Below are positions 1-6,121 of a DNA stretch of 7,237 nucleotides, in pieces. A program made the translations under genes and the position numbers. The stretch lies in contig JASHZU010000212.1 in the NCBI GenBank assembly GCA_030042375.1, positions 1 through 7,237 on the forward strand, written 5' to 3'. The notes under the pieces are model-generated. The model was not told where the DNA came from, ran no database searches, and saw only the letters and a list, made by a program, of their open reading frames with translations. Source of the stretch: Verrucomicrobiia bacterium. GTDB taxonomy: Bacteria; Verrucomicrobiota; Verrucomicrobiae; Limisphaerales; UBA11358. The number at the start of each line of letters is the position of its first letter. Position 1 is the first letter of the stretch.

Positions 1-396
1 TGGAACCGCTGGCATATCACCCTCTCCCAATGGATGCGCGATGTCGTCTTCGCTCCGCTCTCGAAATATCTCGTGCGCATTGCCGGGCCGGCCAATGCCG
101 ACCACGCCATTGCGCTGGCCATCGTGATAGTGTTCCTGTTGATTGGCATCTGGCATGGCGTGGGCTGGAACTTCGCGGCGTACGGCGCGGTGCATGCCTT
201 GGGCGTGGTAACAAACCATTATTACACCATTTTTCTGAAGAAACGATTAGGGCGCGAAGGTTTCAAGGCGTACAACGAAAATCGTTGGATTCGGGCGGTG
301 GCAGTGACGATGACCTTTTGTTATTGCGGGGCGAGTCTGTTCTTTTTCGCCAATACCTTCCCTGGCATGAAGGAGATTATTTCGATAATGAAATAA
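1..396 (+). CDS. MBOAT-family membrane O-acyltransferase, C-terminal part (5' truncated)
   Basis: The reading frame is open from base 1 and ends at TAA 394-396; about 131 codons are present, and the N-terminal two thirds of a usual 450-500-residue protein lie outside the window. The visible part opens with WNRWHITLSQWMRD, the family's conserved RWHISLSxWLRD-type segment. A hydrophobic stretch follows, with IGIWHGVGWNF at codons 48-58; His52 in WHG is the residue taken as catalytic in MBOAT proteins such as DltB and AlgI. A last hydrophobic segment (about codons 98-118) ends in a short basic tail. The family transfers acyl groups, commonly acetyl, to polysaccharides or teichoic acids across the inner membrane. 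The substrate cannot be told from this fragment. Its usual SGNH/AlgX-like partner would lie upstream, outside the window. It is convergent to the glycan genes, so a shared pathway is only suggested. Confidence 0.93.
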   Translation, partial: WNRWHITLSQWMRDVVFAPLSKYLVRIAGPANADHAIALAIVIVFLLIGIWHGVGWNFAAYGAVHALGVVTNHYYTIFLKKRLGREGFKAYNENRWIRAVAVTMTFCYCGASLFFFANTFPGMKEIISIMK

Positions 397-427
397 AGCC
401 GGTCATTTCTGAGCAGTGACGTTATTT
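391..427. terminator. Possible bidirectional terminator between convergent genes
   Basis: A nested inverted repeat sits across the two facing stop codons. An outer arm AAATAA (391-396) pairs with TTATTT (422-427). An inner arm GTCATT (402-407) pairs with AGTGAC (415-420), including one G-U pair, around a 7-base loop. The flanks are T-rich in both directions (TTATTT on the + strand, CTTTATTT on the minus strand). The stem is short and not GC-rich, so this is a weak candidate, supported mainly by its position between convergent stops. Confidence 0.33.
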
Positions 428-1095
428 GTCAGCACAAGATTCGGTGCGGTGATGGTATTCGTCAGCATAAAATTTTGAAGATAATTCGAAGCCTCGGTAT
501 CCCCCTGGTCGGCGGACTTCTGGAGCAATATCTTTCCAATGGCCTGGTCCTGGGGAACGCCACTGCCTTTCATATATCGCTTGCCCAACTGGTATTCCGC
601 CACCGGATCTCCGTTGGTGACCGCAACTCTCAAATTCAACACGATGTTAGAAACGACCATGGATTTTCTCGCCGCAATTTGAGCCGGCGTCAAATCCGGT
701 TGCGGAGGATACCATGGTGTTCCCGCATCATAAGTCCCTCCATACATTCCCGAACCTGGCACAAGCATCGCCCGGACATATCCCAGGTTCATGCCCGGAT
801 AAGGCGCCTGGTAGGTGCTATAATGAAGCAGGACAAAAGATTGCCCATAGGTGTCAAAGGAATAGGAGTTCACCCCGTACCCTTTCATGTAGGGCTCTTG
901 TTTGGCACGGTCATGCGGATAAACCTCTCGTACGACAAGCCCTCCATCCTGCGTCACATCGACCACCTGCAAATCGTTGAAGACACGCCAAACAGTCGGG
1001 TCATCGACCGGATAAACCTGCCCGTTCACCATCCGGTATTGCGCCGAGGCTGCCAGGCAGCTGACCGCCAGAAATATAATGGCCAAATATTTCAT
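403..1095 (-). CDS. Secreted hypothetical protein with a C-terminal Sel1-like repeat
   Basis: This 230-residue protein starts at ATG 1095, with an AGGA ribosome-binding site 6 bases upstream. Residues 1-18 form a signal peptide: a Lys at position 3, a hydrophobic core and an ASA|Q-type cleavage site, so export to the periplasm or beyond is likely. The middle (20-140) is rich in Tyr, Gly and Pro (for example a PYPGMNLGY segment) and matches no domain I recognise. Residues about 163-207 form a helical repeat of the Sel1/TPR type: DPVAEYQLGKRYMKGSGV, then PQDQAIG and KSADQGDTEA. Only one to one and a half repeats are visible, fewer than in classic Sel1 proteins. The tail is rich in Asn and Thr. 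Sel1 repeats usually mediate protein contacts, and no catalytic motif is seen. It lies 168 bp behind asnB, probably with its own promoter, and may be unrelated to glycan synthesis. Confidence 0.88.
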   Translation of the reverse strand: MKYLAIIFLAVSCLAASAQYRMVNGQVYPVDDPTVWRVFNDLQVVDVTQDGGLVVREVYPHDRAKQEPYMKGYGVNSYSFDTYGQSFVLLHYSTYQAPYPGMNLGYVRAMLVPGSGMYGGTYDAGTPWYPPQPDLTPAQIAARKSMVVSNIVLNLRVAVTNGDPVAEYQLGKRYMKGSGVPQDQAIGKILLQKSADQGDTEASNYLQNFMLTNTITAPNLVLTNNVTAQK

Positions 1096-1101
1096 GGAGT
1101 T

Positions 1102-1105
1102 TCCT
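1102..1105 (-). promoter_or_regulatory. Ribosome binding site of the Sel1-repeat gene
   Basis: AGGA on the minus strand lies 6 bases before ATG 1093-1095. It supports this start, which also places the signal peptide correctly. It is the clearest Shine-Dalgarno match in the window; the downstream genes of the glycan series lack one. Confidence 0.6.
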
Positions 1106-1174
1106 ATCGGTTCTGAGCCAGGAGTTTATGATATATTTTAAAAATTACAAGAGATTTTTGTTCGGATTGCAGTC

Positions 1175-1194
1175 GGCAGGGGCAGTTGCCTGCC
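1175..1194. other. Short GC hairpin downstream of asnB
   Basis: GGCAGG (1175-1180) pairs with CCTGCC (1189-1194) around an 8-base loop. On the minus strand it lies about 70 bases past the asnB stop and just past the stop of the GT9 remnant. No T-run follows in either direction, so it is not a standard intrinsic terminator, though it could slow polymerase or stabilise the 3' end of the message. Confidence 0.3.
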
Positions 1195-1199
1195 AAAGC

Positions 1200-1293
1200 T
1201 TAGTTCCCCGTTTTGGGCAGAAAACTTTTCACCGCCTCAAAACGGTTTGCCCATCCAATGGCTTCAGGCAGCGGATGCCATCGGGGCAGCCGG
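1200..1293 (-). pseudogene. Remnant: frameshifted C-terminal tail of a second GT9 glycosyltransferase
   Basis: The minus-strand DNA here aligns with the 3' end of the intact GT9 gene in this window: 1212-1293 against 5065-5147. By hand I count 67 identities in 83 columns, with 15 mismatches and one gap. Read from 1291, it gives GCPDGIRCLKPLDGQTV, against GCPNDIRCMKELDVQNV in the intact enzyme. A one-base deletion near 1238/1239 then shifts the frame. In the new frame it reads FEAVKSFLPKTGN and stops at TAA 1200-1202, against FDAVKSFLPK in the intact copy. The two Cys of the conserved Cys cluster that fall in this part are kept. Similarity stops abruptly upstream of 1293, where asnB coding sequence takes over, so only about 30 codons survive. 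The 3' end is this paralogue's own stop, not a copy of the intact gene's tail, which suggests an old paralogue rather than a fresh duplication. It cannot make a working protein. Confidence 0.82.
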
Positions 1294-3165
1294 CGATAAC
1301 GTCGTATTATTGCACGCTGTATCGGCCGCCACCCAATCGAGCCATACGCTTAAAACAATCAACGTCCATAATGAACGGGCGTGGTCGGCGTCTTTACGGC
1401 AATGCTCGGAGAGCAATTCCAGGGCAACGGCGGGGCGCACGCCAATTTGTTCGAGGCGCTCATTTCCCAGCGCGGCGGCCGCCCACTCGCGCAACGGCCC
1501 GCGCAACCAGCGCCCGATGGGCACGGATAATCCGCGTTTGCGGCGATAAACAATGGATTCCGGCAGGTAACGCAACGCGTAACTTTTCAGGAAAATCTTC
1601 GTGGAAAAATTTCGCACGCGATCGGCCGCGGGCAAACTCGCGGCAAAAGCCATCACGGATTCGTCCAGAAAGGGCGCGCGCAATTCAAGCGCAGAAGTCA
1701 TGCTCGCGCGATCGGCCTTGGTGAGCAATCCTTCCGCCAGAGAATTTTCCAAATCCCAGCGCTGCACCCGGTCAAGCAACAAACCTTCGCTGTTACTGTC
1801 AGCGCGTGAATCTAAAGATGAAATTCCCAGGCGCGTCAAAATCGCCGGAGGAATATTGGACATCCACAATTCGTGCCGGGTCATTCCGCTGAGTTTCGCG
1901 CCTTGCACGAAACGCTTAAGCAAATAGGAGACAGTCATTTTTTTCTCGCTTACCGGAAGCCATTCCACAGTGCGCCGGATGGCATAGCGAATCCACGCGG
2001 GTAAGAGGGAAAATTTTTCTGCGACACCTGCGCCAATGTAAGTGGGGTATCCGCCGAACATCTCATCCGCCCCTTCGCCGACTAAAGCCATCGGCACATC
2101 CTGTGCGGCGCGGCGCGCCAGCAATGCGGTGGGCAGCCACGCCGGGTCGGCCAGCGGTTCGCCGACAGTTTTTACCAGCAATGATAATGTTTCGGGCAGA
2201 TCATCGGGCCGGACCAGGACAGTAATCGGTTCCAATTTGAGCGAAGTGGCGACCGCTTCGGCAAAAGCACCTTCGTCAAATGACTCCTCGGCAAAGCGCA
2301 ACGTGTAAGCGTTTAAACGGCGCCCGGGATATAATGAGCGGGCGACCGCCGAGACCAGCGAGGAGTCTACGCCGCCACTGAGGAAAACCCCAAAATCAAC
2401 ATCCACGTCGGATTGCCGGCGGACGGCTTCGCGGAAGATTTTATCGAATGCATCGAGCGACGGCGGTTGTTTGGGCGTCTCAACATTCTTCCAGCGCCAG
2501 TAAGTCGAGCACCGGGCGCCATACTCGTCCACCTGTACGATGCTGCCGGGTGGAACTTTTTGAATATTGGCAAAGGGCGAGCTCGACGCGGCAAACAAGC
2601 CAAATTGCAGATACTGGTGCAAAGCATGGCTGTCAAAAACCACCGGCAATTTGTGCTGGGAAATAAGACAGGCAATTTCGGTGCCAAAAACGAGGTTGTC
2701 CGCAGTTTGGGTAAAAAATAACGGCCGCTCACCGGCGCGGTCGCGCGCCAAAATAAGGCGCTTTTTGCGCGGGTCCCAAATGGCAATGGCAAAGGCGCCG
2801 ATCAATTTTTCCGCAAAGGCTTCGCCCAGTTCCAAATACATCCCGGGAATCACCGCCACATCGGTTGCCTGGCTGACCGGGCGCCCGCGTTCGGCAAGCC
2901 AGCGGCGCAGTTCTTTGTGATTGTCGATTTCCCCATTGCAAACCGCGACGACGCCGCTGGCCTTATCCACCATCGGCTGGCGGCCGTCGTCGCCGCCGCG
3001 AATGGCAAGCCGCGTCGCGCCGAGCGCGGCGGATTCGAAAGCGTACAAGCCAACGTCATCGGGGCCGCGATGCGAGAGCGCCTGCAACATTGCGTTGGCC
3101 CGGAGCCGGACGGATTCCGGTGGTTGCTCACCAGAAATCTTTATGATGCCGCAAATGCCACACAT
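1264..3165 (-). CDS. asnB: Asparagine synthase (glutamine-hydrolysing), AsnB-type amidotransferase
   Basis: The 633-residue protein is full length for the family and starts MCGICGI, so Cys2 is the N-terminal nucleophile of the class-II glutaminase domain (about 2-210). That domain also shows HRGPDD (32-37), NGEIDN (77-82) and RDRAGERPLF (141-150). The synthetase domain (about 235-615) carries the ATP-pyrophosphatase loop SGGVDSS (263-269), GEGADEMFGGY (363-373), and later ADRASM, ELRAPFLDE and RRKRGLSVPIGRWL. Glutamine-derived ammonia is passed to an AMP-activated carboxylate. In polysaccharide clusters such enzymes are often thought to amidate sugar acids or other precursors, and that role is inferred here. 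The start at ATG 3165 is fixed by Cys2. It lies 11 bases after the stop of the ArnT-like gene, with no clear Shine-Dalgarno site, which suggests coupled translation. The usual NGEIYN is NGEIDN here. The last roughly 20 residues after VWLDWV look non-conserved, and the final codons run out of frame through the GT9 remnant. Confidence 0.95.
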   Translation of the reverse strand: MCGICGIIKISGEQPPESVRLRANAMLQALSHRGPDDVGLYAFESAALGATRLAIRGGDDGRQPMVDKASGVVAVCNGEIDNHKELRRWLAERGRPVSQATDVAVIPGMYLELGEAFAEKLIGAFAIAIWDPRKKRLILARDRAGERPLFFTQTADNLVFGTEIACLISQHKLPVVFDSHALHQYLQFGLFAASSSPFANIQKVPPGSIVQVDEYGARCSTYWRWKNVETPKQPPSLDAFDKIFREAVRRQSDVDVDFGVFLSGGVDSSLVSAVARSLYPGRRLNAYTLRFAEESFDEGAFAEAVATSLKLEPITVLVRPDDLPETLSLLVKTVGEPLADPAWLPTALLARRAAQDVPMALVGEGADEMFGGYPTYIGAGVAEKFSLLPAWIRYAIRRTVEWLPVSEKKMTVSYLLKRFVQGAKLSGMTRHELWMSNIPPAILTRLGISSLDSRADSNSEGLLLDRVQRWDLENSLAEGLLTKADRASMTSALELRAPFLDESVMAFAASLPAADRVRNFSTKIFLKSYALRYLPESIVYRRKRGLSVPIGRWLRGPLREWAAAALGNERLEQIGVRPAVALELLSEHCRKDADHARSLWTLIVLSVWLDWVAADTACNNTTLSPAAPMASAA

Positions 3166-3176
3166 ATTGGAAAATT

Positions 3177-4901
3177 TTACGGTGCCGCCAAAAGCGCGCC
3201 AAGATAAGGGGGGTTGAGGGTTTGAATGTCGGTCGGGCGGACTCCAATTCCATCCAGGTCAGCGCGGTGACCCTGGCCGACGACAAGATAGACAGGACTT
3301 TTCCTCTGCGAAATCCATTGGTCAAAATTTGTCAGCGGCACGAGGTTGGCCGGCCATGCGGGATCATTGCTCAGGCGGAAGGCAATATAATTGCTTGCGG
3401 TTTTCAATTCATCGCCGTCCTTACTAATTAAAACCGGCGTGCGCTGTAAATAAAAGGGCAGACCACACGGAAAACATTCCACAAAAACCAACTTCGTTTC
3501 CGGCGTCAGCGCGGGAATTTTTTGCGACAATTCGCGGGTGGACTTGGCGTCGAAAGCCATTTTGATGATGTTAAAATTCAGCGCGAACAACAGCAAGGGA
3601 AGAATCGTAAAAGCCAAAAAACAGATCCCGGCGTTGCGGTGAAAGTACGGCAGCAGGCCGAGCGCGGAGCAAGCGAACAGCAGTATAATGGTCGGGATCA
3701 AATAACGGCCTAATTCCGTCGCGGCGGCGGCCGTAACCCCCAGGGGTTTGGCCAGCAAACCCGTGTGCGCCGTCAAAATGATCGCGGCAATGGCAGCCAC
3801 GGCGCTCATGGCCGCCAACGCAATCGCCGCGTGGCGGATGATGCGCGCTGCATTGCCTTCGGGGTTGGCCGTGGCGCGCTCAAAAAATCTTGCCATCAAA
3901 ATTCCGCAGGCGACGGTCGCGGTCAAAATGTAACCGGGCAATTTTGATTTCGAGAGCGAGAAGAAAATCACCACCGCAATCGCCCAGACGAGGCAAAGCC
4001 GGTCGGCGGACGTCATCAACTGCTTATTTTTCCACGTCGCCACGACCGCTTCCGGGAGGATCAGGCTCCACGGCAAAAACATCCCGGCCACAATCAACGC
4101 GTAAAAATAAAACGGTTGGGTACGGTGAAATGTCGTTGTGGTAAAACGGCGAAACGATTCTTCGACGAGGCCATAATAAGGAAAGTCAGGATGTTGCAGC
4201 GAAAGACCGATAAACCACGGCAGCGTGACGCCAAAAAAAACGATCAAATTCAAGGGCGCGAAAAATCTTTTCCACACGCCGCGCCGTCCTTCGACGCGAT
4301 GGAACACGAACAATACCAGGGTGGGAATAATAAATCCGACGGGGCCTTTCACCAGCGTGGCCAATCCAGCGGCCAGGGCGCCGAGCAGATACCAATTGCG
4401 GCGGGATTTGCCTTCACCTTCCTCCGCAAGAAAACCCGCAAAAATGGCTCCCGACACAAAAAATGCCAGCGCCATGTCGAAGATGACCGTGCGGGAATTC
4501 ACCACAAAAAGCGGCATGGTGGCAATGACGATTACCGCCATAGTGGCGCAGCGCGTGTTATACGTACGGCGGCAAAAAGCAAAAGTGATGGCGAGCAACG
4601 CCAGGGCAAACAGGGCAGAGGGCAGGCGCGCCGCCATCTCAGTATCGCCAAAAGCGGCAAGCGAAAGCGCGACGACCTTGAAATAAAAAGCCGGCTTGTC
4701 GAGATAGGCCATTCCGTTGTACGACGGCGACAACCATGCCCCGGATTCTTTCATCTCGCGGGCCACTTCGGCATTTCTGCCTTCATCCGGCTGGATCAAT
4801 GGGAGGCCTCCCAACCGGAAAAAAAGTGCGCACCAGATAACGGCCAAAGCGAATAAAAACCATGCCGTTTGCGACCGCAGAATTAAAGGTAAACGAATCA
4901 A
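3177..4901 (-). CDS. ArnT/PMT-type membrane glycosyltransferase (GT-C fold)
   Basis: This 574-residue integral membrane protein has about a dozen hydrophobic segments and a soluble C-terminal part (about 440-574). The first periplasmic loop holds PDEGRNAEVAREM (38-50), the acidic signature of ArnT and bacterial PMT-like enzymes (usual form DExRYAExAREM), followed by YLDKPAFYF (67-75) and further on LVKGPVGFIIPTL. Family members take a sugar from undecaprenyl- or dolichyl-type phosphate and add it to lipid A, glycan or protein on the outer face of the inner membrane. The sugar and acceptor cannot be read from sequence. The start is TTG at 4899-4901. It is the only usual start codon ahead of the first membrane segment, and the frame is closed by a stop at 4935-4937. 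An AAGGGTG lies 14 bases upstream, which is farther than ideal. The stop is 11 bases before asnB, so the two form a tight pair. Confidence 0.93.
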   Translation of the reverse strand: MIRLPLILRSQTAWFLFALAVIWCALFFRLGGLPLIQPDEGRNAEVAREMKESGAWLSPSYNGMAYLDKPAFYFKVVALSLAAFGDTEMAARLPSALFALALLAITFAFCRRTYNTRCATMAVIVIATMPLFVVNSRTVIFDMALAFFVSGAIFAGFLAEEGEGKSRRNWYLLGALAAGLATLVKGPVGFIIPTLVLFVFHRVEGRRGVWKRFFAPLNLIVFFGVTLPWFIGLSLQHPDFPYYGLVEESFRRFTTTTFHRTQPFYFYALIVAGMFLPWSLILPEAVVATWKNKQLMTSADRLCLVWAIAVVIFFSLSKSKLPGYILTATVACGILMARFFERATANPEGNAARIIRHAAIALAAMSAVAAIAAIILTAHTGLLAKPLGVTAAAATELGRYLIPTIILLFACSALGLLPYFHRNAGICFLAFTILPLLLFALNFNIIKMAFDAKSTRELSQKIPALTPETKLVFVECFPCGLPFYLQRTPVLISKDGDELKTASNYIAFRLSNDPAWPANLVPLTNFDQWISQRKSPVYLVVGQGHRADLDGIGVRPTDIQTLNPPYLGALLAAP

Positions 4902-5031
4902 CGCTAGAATCAGTTCACCCTTAATAAAGATAAATCACGAGGCGGGTCAACTTAATTGCTTAAATTAAATTGTTAACCGCAGGGGAACAATCGCATCGTC
5001 GAAACGGATCATGAAGAAAGTTGTTTGATTA
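4902..5031 (-). promoter_or_regulatory. 130-bp gap before the ArnT-like gene, with a weak candidate promoter
   Basis: This is the only sizeable break in the minus-strand glycan series. It is AT-rich in its middle. On the minus strand TTGACC (4945-4950) is a fair -35 match. The possible -10 hexamers 16-17 bases on (TTTATT 4923-4928 or TTATTA 4922-4927) are poor, and would put the start of transcription at about the AAGGGTG. The promoter is therefore a guess, but a separate start for the arnT-like/asnB pair is plausible. Confidence 0.25.
4948..4972. other. AT-rich inverted repeat between the GT9 and ArnT-like genes
   Basis: CAACTTAATT (4948-4957) pairs with AATTAAATTG (4963-4972) around the 5-base loop GCTTA, a 10-bp stem with one mismatch (4951/4969). 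It lies 60 bases past the GT9 stop and overlaps the candidate -35 region. No T-run follows, so it is a doubtful terminator. A protein-binding palindrome is equally possible. Confidence 0.35.
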
Positions 5032-6120
5032 TTAAATAGAAGCAGATGGTGTTTTCCTTCCTTCTTTTGGCAGAAAACTTTTTACCGCATCGAAAACGTT
5101 TTGCACGTCTAACTCTTTCATGCAGCGGATGTCATTGGGACAGCCGGTTTGCCAATGGCCTTTAGGGGTTTTGTGATGGCAAAATATGCAGGGCAGTTGA
5201 GTGAAGACGCCTTTGCCGGGGGAAGCGGGCGGGAGCCGAAATTGCGGGGCGTTTGCGCCAAACAAACCAACGACCGGCACGCCGACGGTGCCCGCGATAT
5301 GGACCGGCCCGGAATCGATTGAGATGACCAAATGGCACCCGGCAATCAAAGCCACGAGTTCATCGGACTTCAGGCGGTTGGCCAAAAAACGGACGCCGCG
5401 CAACTGTTCGTATTCGTCATCTTTGCCGAGGGTCAGGCCAAATTGCAGGATGACGGCGTTAAATTCCTCGTGGATTTTGTCGAGGAGCGTCTGCCATTTT
5501 TGCGCGGGCCATTCCTTGACCGGCCAGGAACGCCCGCAGTTGATGCCAATGATCAAACGGCCGGCAGCAATATCATCGGCCAGCCCGTAAGCAGCCTGCG
5601 TTTGTTTTATCAGTTCGGGCGGGGGAAAGAGTTTGGGCTGACGCTCAGCATTGGGGATGATCACGTTGCACGAAGCGGCGAGGTCATCGATGAGATGGGC
5701 CTGCGTGCCGCGATTGGAAAAAAGTTCATCCGTGGTTTTGGGATTGTAGATGGCTTCGACGATGCCGGGGAGTTGATAACGCGGCGGGAGCGAAAACGGC
5801 CACGTCCACGATTTGGCGCCATAAACTTCGTCCGCGGCGCGCGAAAGCAGCACCATGTTTTTGTAAACGTCGTGCGTGAGAAAAATCAGCAGCGCCGACG
5901 GATGACGTTTCCGGATTTCGCCACACAGAGGCAGGGTGCAGAGGATATCGCCCAATGCGCCGGGACGGCAGACAATGACAATTTTTTTTCCGTGGCGCAT
6001 GCGCTGGAGGACGAGCCAAAGCGGGAAAAAAATGAGGTCGGAAAGGCGTTGTCCCAGCGCGCGAATCTTTCTCCGGAACGGTTTGGCGGGCGAAGGCGGC
6101 GTGCCGGGCGGTGAGGGCAT
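5032..6120 (-). CDS. GT9 (heptosyltransferase-family) glycosyltransferase
   Basis: From ATG 6120 the protein has 362 residues, normal for GT9. After an N-terminal extension with an amphipathic, hydrophobic stretch (about 27-40), the first Rossmann strand reads KKIVIVCRPGALGD (45-58), the GT9 nucleotide-fold signature RxxxxGD. The second half shows NCGRSWPVKEWP (194-205) and ISIDSGPVHIAGTVGVP (266-282), the hallmark DSGPxHxA segment of the donor site. A Cys cluster lies near the end (Cys311, Cys314, Cys327, Cys333). The family uses ADP-heptose or related nucleotide sugars to extend lipopolysaccharide core or similar glycans in the cytoplasm. The exact sugar is unknown. I chose ATG 6120 because it follows the ABC gene's stop in a TAATATG junction, fitting coupled translation. 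A TTG at 6139-6141 would add 7 residues, and neither start has a clear Shine-Dalgarno site. Its 3' end is echoed by the remnant after asnB. Confidence 0.93.
   Translation of the reverse strand: MPSPPGTPPSPAKPFRRKIRALGQRLSDLIFFPLWLVLQRMRHGKKIVIVCRPGALGDILCTLPLCGEIRKRHPSALLIFLTHDVYKNMVLLSRAADEVYGAKSWTWPFSLPPRYQLPGIVEAIYNPKTTDELFSNRGTQAHLIDDLAASCNVIIPNAERQPKLFPPPELIKQTQAAYGLADDIAAGRLIIGINCGRSWPVKEWPAQKWQTLLDKIHEEFNAVILQFGLTLGKDDEYEQLRGVRFLANRLKSDELVALIAGCHLVISIDSGPVHIAGTVGVPVVGLFGANAPQFRLPPASPGKGVFTQLPCIFCHHKTPKGHWQTGCPNDIRCMKELDVQNVFDAVKSFLPKEGRKTPSASI
5065..5147 (-). repeat. Partner copy of the GT9-tail repeat (matches 1212-1293)
   Basis: This segment of the intact GT9 gene matches 1212-1293 in the same orientation, at 67 of 83 aligned columns. 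The two copies are about 3.8 kb apart and bracket the ArnT-like and asnB genes. Homology ends on one side at the start of asnB coding sequence and on the other shortly before each gene's own stop. Confidence 0.8.
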
Positions 6121-6121
6121 A

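Larger units (their letters stand above)
1096..1199. other. Intergenic leader of the Sel1 gene, AT-rich core
   Basis: This is the part of the gap not covered by the GT9 remnant. Bases 1127-1160 are strongly AT-rich and contain TATCAT and TATATC on the minus strand (1128-1135), which could serve as a -10 element. No convincing -35 hexamer lies 16-18 bases further upstream, so I do not call a promoter. No small ORF with a credible start is visible. Confidence 0.4.

Noticed and set aside
30..419. Second + frame overlapping the MBOAT fragment
   Set aside because: The competing frame gives the conserved MBOAT segments including WHG, while this one gives no family match.
475..1116. Plus-strand open frame of 213 codons
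   Set aside because: It is antisense to the Sel1-repeat gene, which has a signal peptide and a good ribosome-binding site; the + product shows no domain.
1175..1194. The GC hairpin as an intrinsic terminator of asnB
   Set aside because: No T-rich run follows the stem on either strand.
1128..1724. Plus-strand open frame of 198 codons starting in the intergenic gap
   Set aside because: It runs antisense through the GT9 relic and the 3' end of asnB, and its product is a basic low-complexity sequence rich in Arg. It has no independent support.
4116..4856. Plus-strand open frame of 246 codons
   Set aside because: It lies wholly antisense to the ArnT-like gene, whose protein has clear family motifs. 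The antisense product is rich in Lys, Arg and Gln and has no recognisable domain.
5332..6114. Plus-strand open frame of 260 codons
   Set aside because: It is antisense to the GT9 gene, which has full GT9 motifs. The composition is that of a shadow frame and there is no ribosome-binding site or domain.
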